48,164 nucleotides of DNA from the NCBI GenBank assembly GCA_051453625.1, contig JBOZIK010000001.1, positions 237,300,979 to 237,349,142 of the forward strand, read 5' to 3'. Shown one piece after another: positions 34,130 through 44,401 of the stretch. How positions within the stretch are numbered: position 1 is the first letter of the stretch; each line of letters begins with the position of its first letter. Origin of the DNA: Welwitschia mirabilis. Taxonomy: Eukaryota; Gnetophyta; Gnetopsida; Welwitschiales. The notes under the pieces were generated by a model that worked only from the letters and a program-made list of their open reading frames with translations, was not told the origin of the DNA and searched no databases. The position numbers and the translations under genes were made by a program.

Positions 34130-34600
34130 ACATGTTTAATGGTTACAAAAATGTCAATAGTTATTTCATCATCTTAATGAATGCTTAATTAGTGCTCTAG
34201 TATTAATAATATTAGATGATTTAAAGATCTTTTCAATTTATACTAATGCATCTGGAGAAGAATTTATAGTAATTCTTAAATAGGATAAAATAATAATAGC
34301 TTAGAATTCAAGATAACTTAAAACTTATAAGATGAAATATTTAATTCATTATCTTGAATTAGCTATAATATTTTTGCTCTAAAGTTGTGGCAGTATTATC
34401 TTTAGGATGTAAAGTTTCAAGTTTGAATAGATCATAAGAATCTAAATAATATTTTCACTTAATCAAACTTGAACCTTCGGTAAAGAAGATGGATGAAATT
34501 TCTTTGTGATTTTAATTTAAAGATTTTATACCATGAAGGTAATTGAAACAATGTTGTAGATACTCTTACTAGATAATATTCTCTTAAAGTAATCATGAAA
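34130..34600 (+). pseudogene. Chromovirus RNase H
   Basis: With stops and one or more frameshifts the frame reads LISALVLIILDDLKIFSIYTNASGEEF, then LKTYKMKYLIHYLELAIIF, corresponding to the family's ...P.FV.YSDAS.. start and the YPTHDLELAAVVFAL block. The first catalytic Asp (D-A-S) is Asn (TNAS), again a G-to-A change. The last part (about 34,480-34,600) keeps scattered matches only. Confidence 0.82.
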
Positions 34601-34689
34601 ATTAGAAACAAAATTCTTATCATTATCTTAAAAGAATAAATAAAGCATAAGAATTATAAAAAGTTAAAGGACTAGTTAGAAAAATCAAT

Positions 34690-36040
34690 AGACTTAGAGC
34701 ATTTTAGTATTAATAAAAATGGTATTATCAAATTTAAGGGAATATTTCTGGTTTTTAATGCAGATGGAATTAGAGATAAGTTAATGTTTGAATTTCATAA
34801 TCCACTTATAGCAGATAATCCTAGAAAAACCAAAATGTAAAACATAAAGGGAAAATTTTGGTGGCTAAGAATGAAAAAAAAAAATATAGTATAACTTGTA
34901 TCAAGTATTTTAATTATTAATAAGTTATAAAAGAACATAGCAATCTAATAGGAGTACTTTATTCTCATAATAATTCAAAATATAAATGAATGTGATTTGC
35001 ACAAACTTTATTTTAGAACTTCTAAAAACATAAAGAAGTAATGACTCTATCAAGGTAATAATTGATAAAGCAACTAAGTCAACACATTTCATTTTAGTAA
35101 AATCTACTTATGATGCTAAATATATAGCTAAATAATATATTCAAAATGTTATTTAGTTGCATGATGTGCCTTTAATACTTATCTTTAATAGATATTCAAA
35201 ATTTACTTTCAATTTTTAGTAAGAATTACAAATGGATTTGCGAACTAAGTTAAATATGAGCACTACATTTCATCCTTAAAAATATGGTTAAATAAAGAGT
35301 ATTAATAAAATTAAAAAATATTTTCTTAAAGCATGTATTTTAGATAATCCCAAGAGTTAAAAAGGGTATATCCTATTGGTAGAATTTGCATATAATACTA
35401 GTTATTAAAGTTTAATTCAAAAAACTCCATTTGAAGCTCTATATGATAGAAAATGTAGAGCATCCATTTTAGAGATAGAATCTTAAGAAAGATTAATTAT
35501 AAGACTAAAAATATTATAATAAATAGAAATTAAAATGAGGATAATTAAGAATAAATTTAAAAAAGTAGTAGACAAATAAAAGATGTATGCAAATAGTTAA
35601 AGCACAAATCTTAAGTCTAAAATAGATCATTATGTATTTCTCAAACTCACTTATGAAATAGTAATGAGAGAAGTTAAGAGATAAAAATTATCTCCTCCAT
35701 TTATTAGAACATTTAAAATATTAGAAAGAATCAAACTTATTTCATACAAGCCTATTCTATCTCATTGATTATTACACATACATAATGTTTTTCATGTAAG
35801 TATGCTAATAAAGTACATTGGAGATCCTTCTCATGTATTAAATTGGTTTTATATTTAGGCAAAACAACATTGTTTGATTATAGAAAATCAAGAAGTAATA
35901 ATGGATCAATAAAATATAAATTTATAAAATAAATAGATGCATTAAGTGAAGATAAAGTGGAGTAATCATAGTATTGATAAAGCTACTTGCGAGCTAAAGA
36001 AAATAATAAAATATCAATATCCAAATATTTTTGAATCTTA
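34690..36040 (+). pseudogene. Chromovirus integrase with chromodomain-like C-terminus
   Basis: The N-terminal zinc-binding region is worn (FEFHNPLIADNP, then KGKFWWLRMKK). The core retains IDKATKSTHFILVKSTY, then DVPLILIFNRYSKFTF, in which the second catalytic Asp is Asn. STTFHP is followed by stops where the family has a Gln and by Lys where the catalytic Glu belongs. Then come LVEFAYNTSY and TPFEALYDRKCR. The C-terminal part is well preserved: TFKILERIKLISYKPILSH, HNVFHVSMLIKYIGDPSHVL, and finally VKIKWSNHSIDKATCEL..YPNIF (35,946-36,035), the chromodomain-like tail that directs such elements to heterochromatin. Overall it is inactive but diagnostic of lineage. Confidence 0.9.
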
Positions 36041-36106
36041 TAATATATAGTTAGGTGTTTTTAAAGTCTTTATATATCTAAACTCATGAGAGTGAATTAT
36101 TCTAAG

Positions 36107-37130
36107 TGAGGAGGATATTACATCCCACATGTTGTAAACCTTAGATATTAAGCATATTAAGCCTTTAATTAGATGATGTATTACTCTTATTTAAAGTCCT
36201 TGTCAAAAGAAGATGGTATTTTAAATTAGCATTTGTTTTTAATTTTCATAATTACTATGAAAATGATAACACTTATGGTATGAATATTTTTATAAGAAAA
36301 CATATTCAAACATTAAAACTAGATAACCCCATTATATAAGGCATTAAAATCACATGATAAAATTAATTAAAAATTTAAAGAAGATATAATAATATATTTT
36401 ACATCTTGTTTACTTATTTAAATTTTTGGTAAATGTGATAGGTATATTATATTACAAATAGACATTTGCATTTTTGTATTATGTGATTGATAGATCCTAT
36501 ACATTATGAAATAAATGAACATGTGAATAAGTACATTTCCTCTTTACCTAGAACCAAGAATTATAAATGAGTAGATTTATTCTACCATAACTTTTATCTT
36601 CTTTAGATGTATTAGGGCACTTGATTCATAACATATTTATTATTGTTATTTATTTTAATTAAATAATTTATCTCATTGTGCCATATTATAATTTTGAGAT
36701 TTGTACATTTATTTTTCAATGCATGTATTGGATGAAGTAAACATATTTATGACCCTATAAAAGATTAAGAAGGAGCTAGAATGAGGAAATGATACATATA
36801 ATTAATCTTGCTAATTAAAGTAAGAAAACTACTCATCCTAGTTATACATATGATTTTTTAATTTTTATTTTTTATTTTTTTTTGCTCTCATATTACTTAT
36901 TACTCATCCCACTTATTAATGATTAGATTATGTGATGTTATGTTTTAAATTATATGAATTTTATTTATCTATATAGATATCCTTTTTTTTTCTTATAAAA
37001 AAATGGTGATACTTTTCATTTTCTATGCCAGTGCATTTTTCTCTTTTCTCTCTCTTTCTTATAAATATTTTTCTTATGGAGCTTGGATTTTCAAAGCTTG
37101 GAGATAAGGTGATGATGATAAATTTTAATG
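36107..37130 (+). repeat. Chromovirus polypurine tract and start of 3' LTR
   Basis: GTGAGGAGGAT at 36,107 is followed at 36,116 by TATTACATCCCACATG, resembling chromovirus LTRs that begin TGTtACATCCCACAT, with the TG decayed to TA. Promoter-like features follow near 37,040-37,110: a CT-rich run, CTTATAAATA, and gcttggattttcaaagcttggagataagg. The last is a form also seen at 27,454-27,502. The LTR's 3' end cannot be fixed because no second copy is found. Confidence 0.65.
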
Positions 37131-38046
37131 TAAATCTTGATTATTAATGACGTGCTTTCATTATTTTACTTGTGAATTTTAAATAATAATAATTGTTTTT
37201 TAACAATATACTTACTAATCAAAAGGTTAATTAGTTAGTATGTTAGTAGGTTAACATGTATTTATTGGATTATTACATATTAGGTACAAGATGATACGTG
37301 GCATAAAGATGAGAGAGAAGGTTGAGGTGGTGGAAAAGTAGTAATAACTCAAATAATATATCAATTCCTAAGAAGCAAAGAATGAAAAACAGAACGGTAT
37401 AAGAAAGGGATTACCACCAAATATGGAAATCTTTTGGTATAATGTTCTAAGAATAGACTAAGCAAGAAGATCAGGGAAGGGAGATTTAGCTATCTTGCAA
37501 AGGGCACAATAACATTTTTCATACTCCAAGGTTTACTTATAAAAGAAAAAAACAAGCCATAGTGCATCTTTATTTACCAATTTATATTTTAATATAAAGC
37601 TAAAAAGCATATTTGAGCATTATTTTGTGCATGATCTATTACTTGGAAAAGTAATAATATTTCCATTTTCTCCTATTTGCAAAGTTGAATATAAATTAGG
37701 ATAATTAATAGTACATAGAAATAAATATTATCTAGCATTTTATTTAATTTTTATTATGTTTTACTACTCTCTTCATTCCTCCATGTATAATGTATGTACA
37801 TAGTAGCTTAGTAGTAATAAACTAACCTGACTAGTTCAAGTAACATCATCTTGATACTATCATGATGATGCATGTTAAACTAATTGGTTAAATATTAACT
37901 AGTTCTTTAATAATCCTTTACTTATTTTTGTTTATTATATGATATTATTTTAGGTTAATGATAGTATAGTTTCTGCATTTTTTAGTAGTATTTTATATTA
38001 TTTCATAATATTTTCTACAATTATTTCACTATATAAGCATCCATCA
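37131..38046 (+). other. Non-coding DNA ending in a likely gypsy 5' LTR
   Basis: No coding sequence is visible. The right end (…cactatataagcatccatca) sits just before a primer-binding-site-like sequence, so at least its last few hundred bases are probably the 5' LTR of the element that follows. The LTR start is not identified. No matching 3' copy is seen to the right of 44,402. Confidence 0.45.
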
Positions 38047-38048
38047 TT

Positions 38049-38066
38049 TTGGTGCTAGAAGGAATG
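38049..38066 (+). other. Candidate primer-binding site of the Tat/Athila-type element
   Basis: TTGGTGCTAGAAGGAATGCC follows a plausible LTR end (…CCATCA plus TT). It resembles the TTGGCGCTAGAAGGA-type primer sites I recall for Tat-group elements, with one CpG changed to TpG as expected from methyl-cytosine decay. This recollection should be checked against tRNA 3' ends. Confidence 0.5.
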
Positions 38067-38539
38067 CCTTCTTTAAAGTTAACTAAAGGAGATGACAGAA
38101 ACTATGATTCTATAAGATAGCCAAGGAAAATTATAGGATGAAAGAGGTAGATTGTTAAAGATAGATATAAATATACTCTAGATGAGTAGAAAAAGTGAAG
38201 AAGAATAATTCATGGAGGATGAAGTCATCCTTAGAAAGGTGGTAGAGGAATAAATATTTTCCAAATTGATGAATAAATTTGAGTAGTAATCATGTACCAT
38301 TATTACATCATCTCACTTAAAAAGAGAATCTTCTTAAATAGTTCAAGTAAAAAGGCCTAAAAGAAAGTTGTAATATTATGCTAAGATGATGAAGATTGAA
38401 GACCATTACATCATAATACCCATTGGCTAGAAGATTTAAGTCCTATTAATTCTATAGCCTTATTCTAATTAGATAAATTAAAAAATATAAATACTATAAT
38501 AATATCCATTTTAAGATTAAAAAGTCAAAATATTCCCTA

Positions 38540-39240
38540 TTACATCTAAGTTTGTTTGATGATTTTTGTAAAGCTAATTATCTTCATTCAAAATCTGATT
38601 TTTTTGAGATATTTTCCTTTTTTCTTAAAATAGAACACTCAAATATGTTGTCATAGGAATCCTAATCATGATTTTAGTTCATAAGAGACTCTTAGAAATG
38701 ATTTCCTTGATAAATTTCAACCTATGAGGATGGTTGAAGATCTAAGGGAACAAATCTTGAATCTTAAACAAAGAGATAATGAAAGATTTTATGAGTTCAT
38801 GAATAGGTATAATATATTATTGGCTAAATGTCTTAATCATGGAATCACATCTAAGGAATGAGTCAGGGCCTTACTTAAAGGACTATAGAGTCAATCTTTG
38901 AAAGAATTAGACTTGTTATGTAGAGAAAGAGTTAAGATAAATAATGTCTAGGAAGTAGAAGAAGTCATTACTTAGTTTTATAACATGAGTCAAGGATGGG
39001 GAAAGAAAAATGAAAAGAAGAAAAAGGTAAATGAAGTATGTACCTCAGAATTAGATGATAGTATGTATAGCTCAAAACATATTAGTCTTATATAAGAAGT
39101 AGCTAAAATCATGACTAATATTATGGTAGAAAAATTTGATTGGTAAGCTATACACCACTTTAAGGAGAAAGAATGATCTACATGTGAACAATGTGAGGAA
39201 AATAATCATGACAGAATAGAATGTCCTTAGATGTAAAATT
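38540..39240 (+). pseudogene. Tat/Athila-type gag with intact zinc knuckle
   Basis: In one frame: DFLDKFQPMRMVEDLREQIL, NLKQRDNERFYEFMNRYN, LLAKCLNHGITSKE, TGA (38,859-38,861), VRALLKGL, a stop, SQSLKELDLLCRERVKI, NNV, a stop, EVEEVIT, a stop, FYNMSQGWG. These follow the order of the retrotransposon gag domain of this branch. A basic Lys-rich linker follows. Then 39,183-39,224 encodes CEQCEENNHDRIEC, a perfect CX2CX4HX4C zinc knuckle that would bind RNA. The preservation of all four zinc ligands contrasts with the stops on both sides. Confidence 0.88.
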
Positions 39241-39900
39241 TTTTTCAATGACCAGATATTAATTAGATTAGATGTAAATTTTTGGAATTAACCTCATACT
39301 AAAAAGAAACCATATCCTTACCAAAGTAGAAAACAAGAAAGTAAAATAGAAAGAACTTTATAAAGGAATGTTAATTCAAAAAGGTAAGAATAATATGATT
39401 ATTATAGAAATTAGAGAAATATAGACTCAAAGGATATGAGAGAAAAATTAGAAATAGATAAAAGGAAGGAAAAATTCCTGATCAACTTTAACCCAAACCT
39501 AGAAAAGCAACAAACAATGTAATAATTACTAGATTTAGAAAATAGAAAGTGACATATAAATCATAGAGAAAAAATACTAATTCAAGTAACTCTCTAGATA
39601 ATGAAGAGAAATAAACTTAAAGAAATATAGTGGATGATGTCTTAATGGATTCTTTACATTTTCTAGTGATAAGTAAATAAATAGAACATCCAAAAGTTGA
39701 AAAGAATATAGAATACTTAACAAGGATATTAGATGATGCAAAGATAATAATATCTCTCTTAAAATTATTAAAAGATGTACCTATGTATTAGAAGCAAATG
39801 AAAAGAATGTGCTCAAAACAGAAAAGTAAAAATAAGAATGAGAAAGAAAAAAATGAAAACTATAAAGAAAGATCAAGTTTCTTAGGCTTCCATACCAATT
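39241..39900 (+). other. Gag-protease linker of the Tat/Athila-type element
   Basis: A Lys/Glu/Asn-rich, stop-broken sequence without domain motifs, as is usual between gag and protease in this branch. Confidence 0.5.
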
Positions 39901-39929
39901 CTTCAAAATAAATGATATAAAAAGTACAG

Positions 39930-40150
39930 TGATCCTAGAACACCTATGATTGATTTAAAAATAGATGGGAAATTCAAAGTCAAAGCACTTATAGATTATG
40001 AAGCAAGTATTAATGTGATAACCTATGAAACTTATGAGGAATTAGGAAAACCAAAACTAATGCCTTATTAAGGGAAAGTTTACCTAGCAGATGGTTCAGC
40101 AATTATGCCAGAAGGATTTTTAAGGATATACCTATAGAACTTCAAGGTTT
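39930..40150 (+). pseudogene. Tat/Athila-type aspartic protease
   Basis: The frame reads KYSDPRTPMIDLKIDGKF, then KVKALIDYEASINVITYETY and EELGKP, a typical retroviral-like protease fold with the active site at 39,994-40,008. The catalytic Asp is present, but the expected D-x-G-A-S reads D-Y-E-A-S: Gly has become Glu by one G-to-A step. Further along, VYLADGSAIMPEG matches the second hydrophobic half. It would be inactive. Confidence 0.85.
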
Positions 40151-40559
40151 TATTTATTTAATAGACCTACTAGTCATGAAAACTCAAGGATATATCCATG
40201 TAGTAATTCTTTAAAGACTATGGATAGCTACTGTAAATGCTATTATCTACTCTAGAAGAGGGGTAATGGAAATTAGTTTTAAATATCTTTTAAAAAAATT
40301 AACTTTTTTGATGCAATGATAGTTGAAAAAAATGATACAGGACACTAGGGCAAGAACTAATGTAATTTTAACTTTGAAAGTTAATCTAATGTTAAAAAAC
40401 AAAATGAGAAGAAATATAAAGAAGAAAATTTAGCAACTAAAGAAATAGGAAAACCTCCTCTTAAGGAAGGGTTAGAGTATATTGATGTAGCTTCTAATAT
40501 ATGTTTCATCATAATAGTTAGTTAACTCATTCTTAGAAGAGAAGAATTAAGGAAATGCT

Positions 40560-41300
40560 AATTAAAAGAAAAGGAGCTTTTATTTGGGATCTTATTGATA
40601 TTAAAGAAAAAGATCCAAAAATTTGTCAACATCGAATCTATTTAGACACTTCTATAAACCAAGACAATAATAAGAAATCATATTTAACCCACATATGCAA
40701 GAGGTAATTAAATAAGAAATTTTCAAACTCCGAGAAGTAGGATTTATCTACTTCATATCTAACTTAGAATGGGTTAGTCCTATAACAGGAGTACCAGAGA
40801 AAGGAATAAAATGGAGAGTATGTATAGATTTTAGAATGCTAAATACAATGACCTATAAAAATTATTTTTCTCTTCCATTTATTAATCAAGTTTTAGAAAG
40901 AGTATCTAGACATTAGTACTATAGCTTCCTAGATGGATATAGCAGTTATAATTAAGTACCTATAGCCTTAGAGGACCAAGCCAAAATAAATTTTACTTAT
41001 TATTGGAATATTTATGCTTATAAAGTACTTTTATTTGGACTATTTAATGCTCTTGCTACTTTTTAGAGATTAGTTAATAATATTTTCCACACATGATAGG
41101 AAGATCATTCAAAATATTTATGAATTATTTCACAACATTCAGAAAAGATTTTGAATAATCACTTACAAGATTGGAAAAAATTTTGAAAAGATGTGAATAA
41201 AAATTCCTTAGACTTAGGTAGTTAGAAGCCATCTTATGATGATAGAATGCATACTATTAGGACATAAAATATCTAAGAAAGGAATTAAAACTCATAAATA
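40560..41300 (+). pseudogene. Tat/Athila-type reverse transcriptase
   Basis: The leader block reads KGAFIWDLIDIKEKDPKICQ then HRIYLDTSIN (ICQHRIYL at 40,621-40,644), diagnostic of this branch. RT boxes follow: GFIYFISNLEWVSPITGVPE, KWRVCIDFRMLN (40,809-40,844), YFSLPFINQVLERVSRH, YYSFLDGYSSYN, a stop at a Gln site, VPIALEDQAKINFTYYWNIY and LLFGLFNALATF. The catalytic box, expected as F-M/V-D-D, reads FMNY (41,117-41,128), so both aspartates are lost. Then LLGHKISKKGIKTHK matches the end of the domain. Frameshifts occur around 41,100. Confidence 0.92.
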
Positions 41301-41399
41301 GAAAATCAAAGCTATCAAAGATATTCCATCCCAACCAAACTAAAAGAGTTAATATTTTTTTGGGACACATTAGACATTATAGAAGATTCAAATCCAACT

Positions 41400-41926
41400 T
41401 TAGTAAAATTATTAAAACTTTGAGTAATATACTATAAAAAGATGTGAAATATGATTGGACTGATGAGTATCAGAATTTCTACCAAAATCTAAAAGATAAA
41501 CTTTTATCAACACTTGTTTTGCAAGGGTCAAATTGGATAAGACCATTCCACATTATAACTGATGCATCTAATCATGTAATGGAAGTAGTTTTAGGATACA
41601 AAGATGAAGACAACAAACCTTATGCCATTGTGTATATAAGTAAGAACTTCAAACCAGCTCAATAAAATTATACAATAACAAAAAACGAATTGCTAGTAGT
41701 AGCGATGACATTACAAAAAGTTAGATATTATATATTGGATTATGAAATAAAAGTTTATACTAATCATAGTACCATTATATTTTTAATGAATAAAAAAGAA
41801 GTAAATTTGAGAATTATGAGATGAGTATTTTTAATGCAAGAGTTTGATTTAAAAATAATTAATGGAAAATAAACAAATAATGTGATAGCAGATCACCTAT
41901 CAGGGTTAGAGTTTCCAAATGAAGAA
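41400..41926 (+). pseudogene. Tat/Athila-type RNase H, first copy
   Basis: From the tether KYDWTDEYQNFYQNLKDKLL and TLVLQGSNWIRPFHIITDAS the frame is open (41,444-41,665). It continues with stops through YISKNFKPAQ, NYTITKNELLVVAM, YYILDYEIKVYTNHSTIIFL and VIADHLSGLEFPNEE, which meets the N gap at 41,927. The first catalytic Asp (TDAS) is kept; the family's TDH reads TNH. The latter half is repeated after the gap. Confidence 0.88.
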
Positions 41927-42026
41927 NNNNNNNNNNNNNNNNNNNNNNNNNNNNNNNNNNNNNNNNNNNNNNNNNNNNNNNNNNNNNNNNNNNNNNNNNN
42001 NNNNNNNNNNNNNNNNNNNNNNNNNN

Positions 42027-42514
42027 TAAAAAGATTTAAAACTTATATCATTTCCTATATTAGCAAGAACTTTAAACTAGCTCAAAAAAATTACACAATA
42101 ATAGAAAAAGAGTTGTTGGTACTGGTAATGGTACTAAAAAAATTCGAACATTATATTTTAGATAATAAAGTAAAAGTTCATACTAATCATAGTACCATTA
42201 GATTTTTGATGAATAAGAAAAAAACAAACTCAAGAATTATGAGATGGATACTATTAATGCAAGAGTCTAATTTAAAAAGTATTAATAGGAAAAGAAAAAA
42301 GAATGTGGTAGTAGATCACTTCTCAAGATTAGAATTTTCAAATAAAGAACAAATAAATATAAGAAATAAATTTCAAAATAAACATCTTTTTCAAGTAACA
42401 AAAAATCCATGGTATACTAATATAGTCAACTTTCGTGTGAGTAAAAGATTACCATCTTTTATGAATTACTATGAAATAAAAATATTATTAAAGAAATTTA
42501 GAGATATTATTTGA
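42027..42514 (+). pseudogene. Second RNase H copy and start of integrase
   Basis: After the 100-N gap, about 160 codons are open. They start again in the middle of RNase H (TYIISYISKNFKLAQKNYTI, EKELLVLVMVLKKFEHYIL, NHSTIRFLMNKKK, MRWILLMQ, VVVDHFSRLEFSNKE). They then pass on into the RNase H-integrase spacer (NPWYTNIVNFRVSKRLPSF). Compared with the first copy (about 41,606-41,926) it differs at roughly one base in five by eye and lacks its stops. It is therefore too diverged for a simple allelic overlap. It joins in frame to the integrase below. Confidence 0.87.
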
Positions 42515-43976
42515 TATATTAAGATGTTATTTAAAGAATACAAAGATCATATTATTAGAAGATTTATAGAGGAAAACCTACAAAGTAAAATCTTAAAGGA
42601 AGCTCATGAAGGATAAGGAGGAAGACATTATGATGCGAAAAGAATAGAAATGAAAACTCTTCATATGGAATACTATTAATTCACCACATTCAAGATTGTG
42701 ATAAACATCAAAAAGAAGGTACATTTAGCCAAAAGTGATAATGCCATAATAATGAATTTAGACAATCAAACTTTTAATGTTTAGGAAATAGATTTTATTA
42801 TACTTATAAATCCCTCATTCTCTGGAAAAAGATATATTTTGATTTGCATTGATTACTTCACTAAATGAGCTAAAGCTAAGGCTATGACTAATTTTCTTTC
42901 TAAATAGTAGTTATTCTTTTTCCTTAGAAATATTATCTATTAGTTTGTAGCACCTTGAAGTCTCATATCTAATCGAGAAACTCATTTCAATAGCGAAGTC
43001 TCTAAGAAACTTTTGACCAAATTTAAAATCCACTACAAGCTCTTTACTACCTATCATTCTTAATTTAATGGTTAATCTAAAGTAGATAATAGAGAATTAA
43101 ATATAATATTAATAAAAGTTATAAATGGTAATTAAATAAATTGGGTTAATAAATTAAATAAAGCTCTATAAGTTTATAGAATAAATTTAAAACATACCAT
43201 AGAATTTACTTCATATAAATTAGTCTATGGAAAAATAGCTATTTTTTTAATTGAATTTAAGATAATAACATTAAATTAGATAANNNNNNNNNNNNNNNNN
43301 NNNNNNNNNNNNNNNNNNNNNNNNNNNNNNNNNNNNNNNNNNNNNNNNNNNNNNNNNNNNNNNNNNNNNNNNNNNNNNNNNNNTTAATCTAAAGTAGATA
43401 ATAGAGAATTAAATAGAATATTAATAAAATTTATAAATGGTAATGAAATTAATTAGGTTAATAAATTAAATAAAGCTTTATAAATTTATAGAATAAATTA
43501 AAAACATACCATAGAATTTACTTTATATAAATTACTCTATGGAAAAATTAGCTATTTTTTCAATTGAATTTAAGATAATAACATTAAATTAGATAAAGAA
43601 TTAAAATGTGACTTAGATATAACTTAGAACAAATGGATAATAGACATGAATATTTTATATGAAAATAGAAAAGAAACTCTTCTATGTAAAGAACTTATAT
43701 AATAGAAAACTAAAATATATCATGATAATAAAATTAGGAAAATGAATTTTAATATAAAAGATTCTGTATTAATTTATGACCCTAAGAAAATCCATTTAAA
43801 CAAAAATATGAAAAAAACTAGTTGGGACCTTATACCATAACAAAAATTCTAGGAAATAGAGCTATAAAAATATATGATCTTAATGAAGAATTAACCTATA
43901 AAATTAATGTACAAAGAACAAGCATGTACTATAATCATAAATTGGTGCTAAATTATTTCAAAAATTTGATAAGATA
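42515..43976 (+). pseudogene. Tat/Athila-type integrase, with a gap-flanking duplication
   Basis: The zinc-binding part is worn (KDHIIRRFIEENLQSKILKE, then EGxGGRHYDAKRI). The core reads EIDFIILINPSFSGKRYIL, ICIDYFTK, then ISNRETHFNSEVSKKLL, where the second catalytic Asp is Asn and the next Gly is Glu. LFTTYHS and FNG follow, then NKLNKAL and EFTSYKLVYGKIAIFLIEF. Bases 43,072-43,283 are repeated almost exactly at 43,384-43,596 around a 100-N gap (43,284-43,383). The C-terminal part (43,597-43,976) holds NILYENRKETLL, YHDNKIRKMNFNIKDSVLIYD, KIYDLNEELTYKINVQRTSMY and ends KNLIR-stop. No chromodomain is seen. Confidence 0.87.
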
Positions 43977-44256
43977 AGAAGAATACTTCCACTCTATCTA
44001 TATAATAAATTCTGAAAATAGATAATAAAGATGTATCATTTCTTAAAAGATTATTTAGGCTACTAATTCACTAGATTTTTTAAGGTAAATATAATGATTA
44101 TAAAGCAAGAAGCTAATTTAGTAATCCTTTAATAGATGATTGTACATTACCTTTATTATGAAGATTAAGAAAACATGTTTCACTACATAATAAGATACCT
44201 TCTATTATTTATATAGTTAAAGACAAATAATAATAAAAAATTTAAAAAATATAAAT
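43977..44256 (+). other. Non-coding tail between integrase and polypurine tract
   Basis: Short AT-rich sequence without a recognised frame. Tat-group elements often carry a non-coding stretch here; this one is short. Confidence 0.5.
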
Positions 44257-44401
44257 AGAGAAGGGGGAAGAGTATGAGANNNNNNNNNNNNNNNNNNNNN
44301 NNNNNNNNNNNNNNNNNNNNNNNNNNNNNNNNNNNNNNNNNNNNNNNNNNNNNNNNNNNNNNNNNNNNNNNNNNNNNNNAGAGAGAGAGAGAGAGAGAGA
44401 G
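44257..44401 (+). repeat. Polypurine tract and (GA)n at the 3' LTR start, with a 100-N gap
   Basis: GAGAAGGGGGAAGAG (44,257-44,271) is a strong polypurine tract in the right place and orientation for the element ending here. It is followed by TATGAGA, a 100-N gap (44,280-44,379) and a (GA)n run to 44,401. The 3' LTR therefore appears to start in or next to a GA microsatellite, whose true length is unknown. Confidence 0.75.

Larger units (their letters stand above)
32031..37130 (+). mobile_element. Tekay/Del-like Ty3/gypsy chromovirus, degenerate
   Basis: The plus strand holds, in order, gag (32,031), protease (about 32,860), RT (33,370), RNase H (34,130), integrase (34,690) and a chromodomain-like C-terminus ending near 36,040. 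A purine-rich GTGAGGAGGAT and an LTR-like start TATTACATCCCACATG at 36,116 follow. The domain order (integrase last) marks Ty3/gypsy. The FHVSMLIKYIGDPSHVL block and the chromodomain-like end mark a chromovirus of the Tekay/Del type. The 5' LTR is not identified. The right boundary is approximate. Confidence 0.87.
38047..44279 (+). mobile_element. Tat/Athila-type Ty3/gypsy retrotransposon, degenerate
   Basis: On the plus strand: primer-binding-site-like sequence (38,049), gag with zinc knuckle (38,540-39,240), protease (39,940), RT (40,560), RNase H (41,400, partly duplicated), integrase (42,515-43,976) and a polypurine tract (44,257-44,273). The ICQHRIYLD block before RT, the KWRVCIDFR motif and the YYSFLDGY-SSYN box are characteristic of the non-chromovirus Tat/Athila branch of plant gypsy elements. 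No chromodomain follows integrase. Internal length is about 6.2 kb including two 100-N gaps. Confidence 0.87.
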
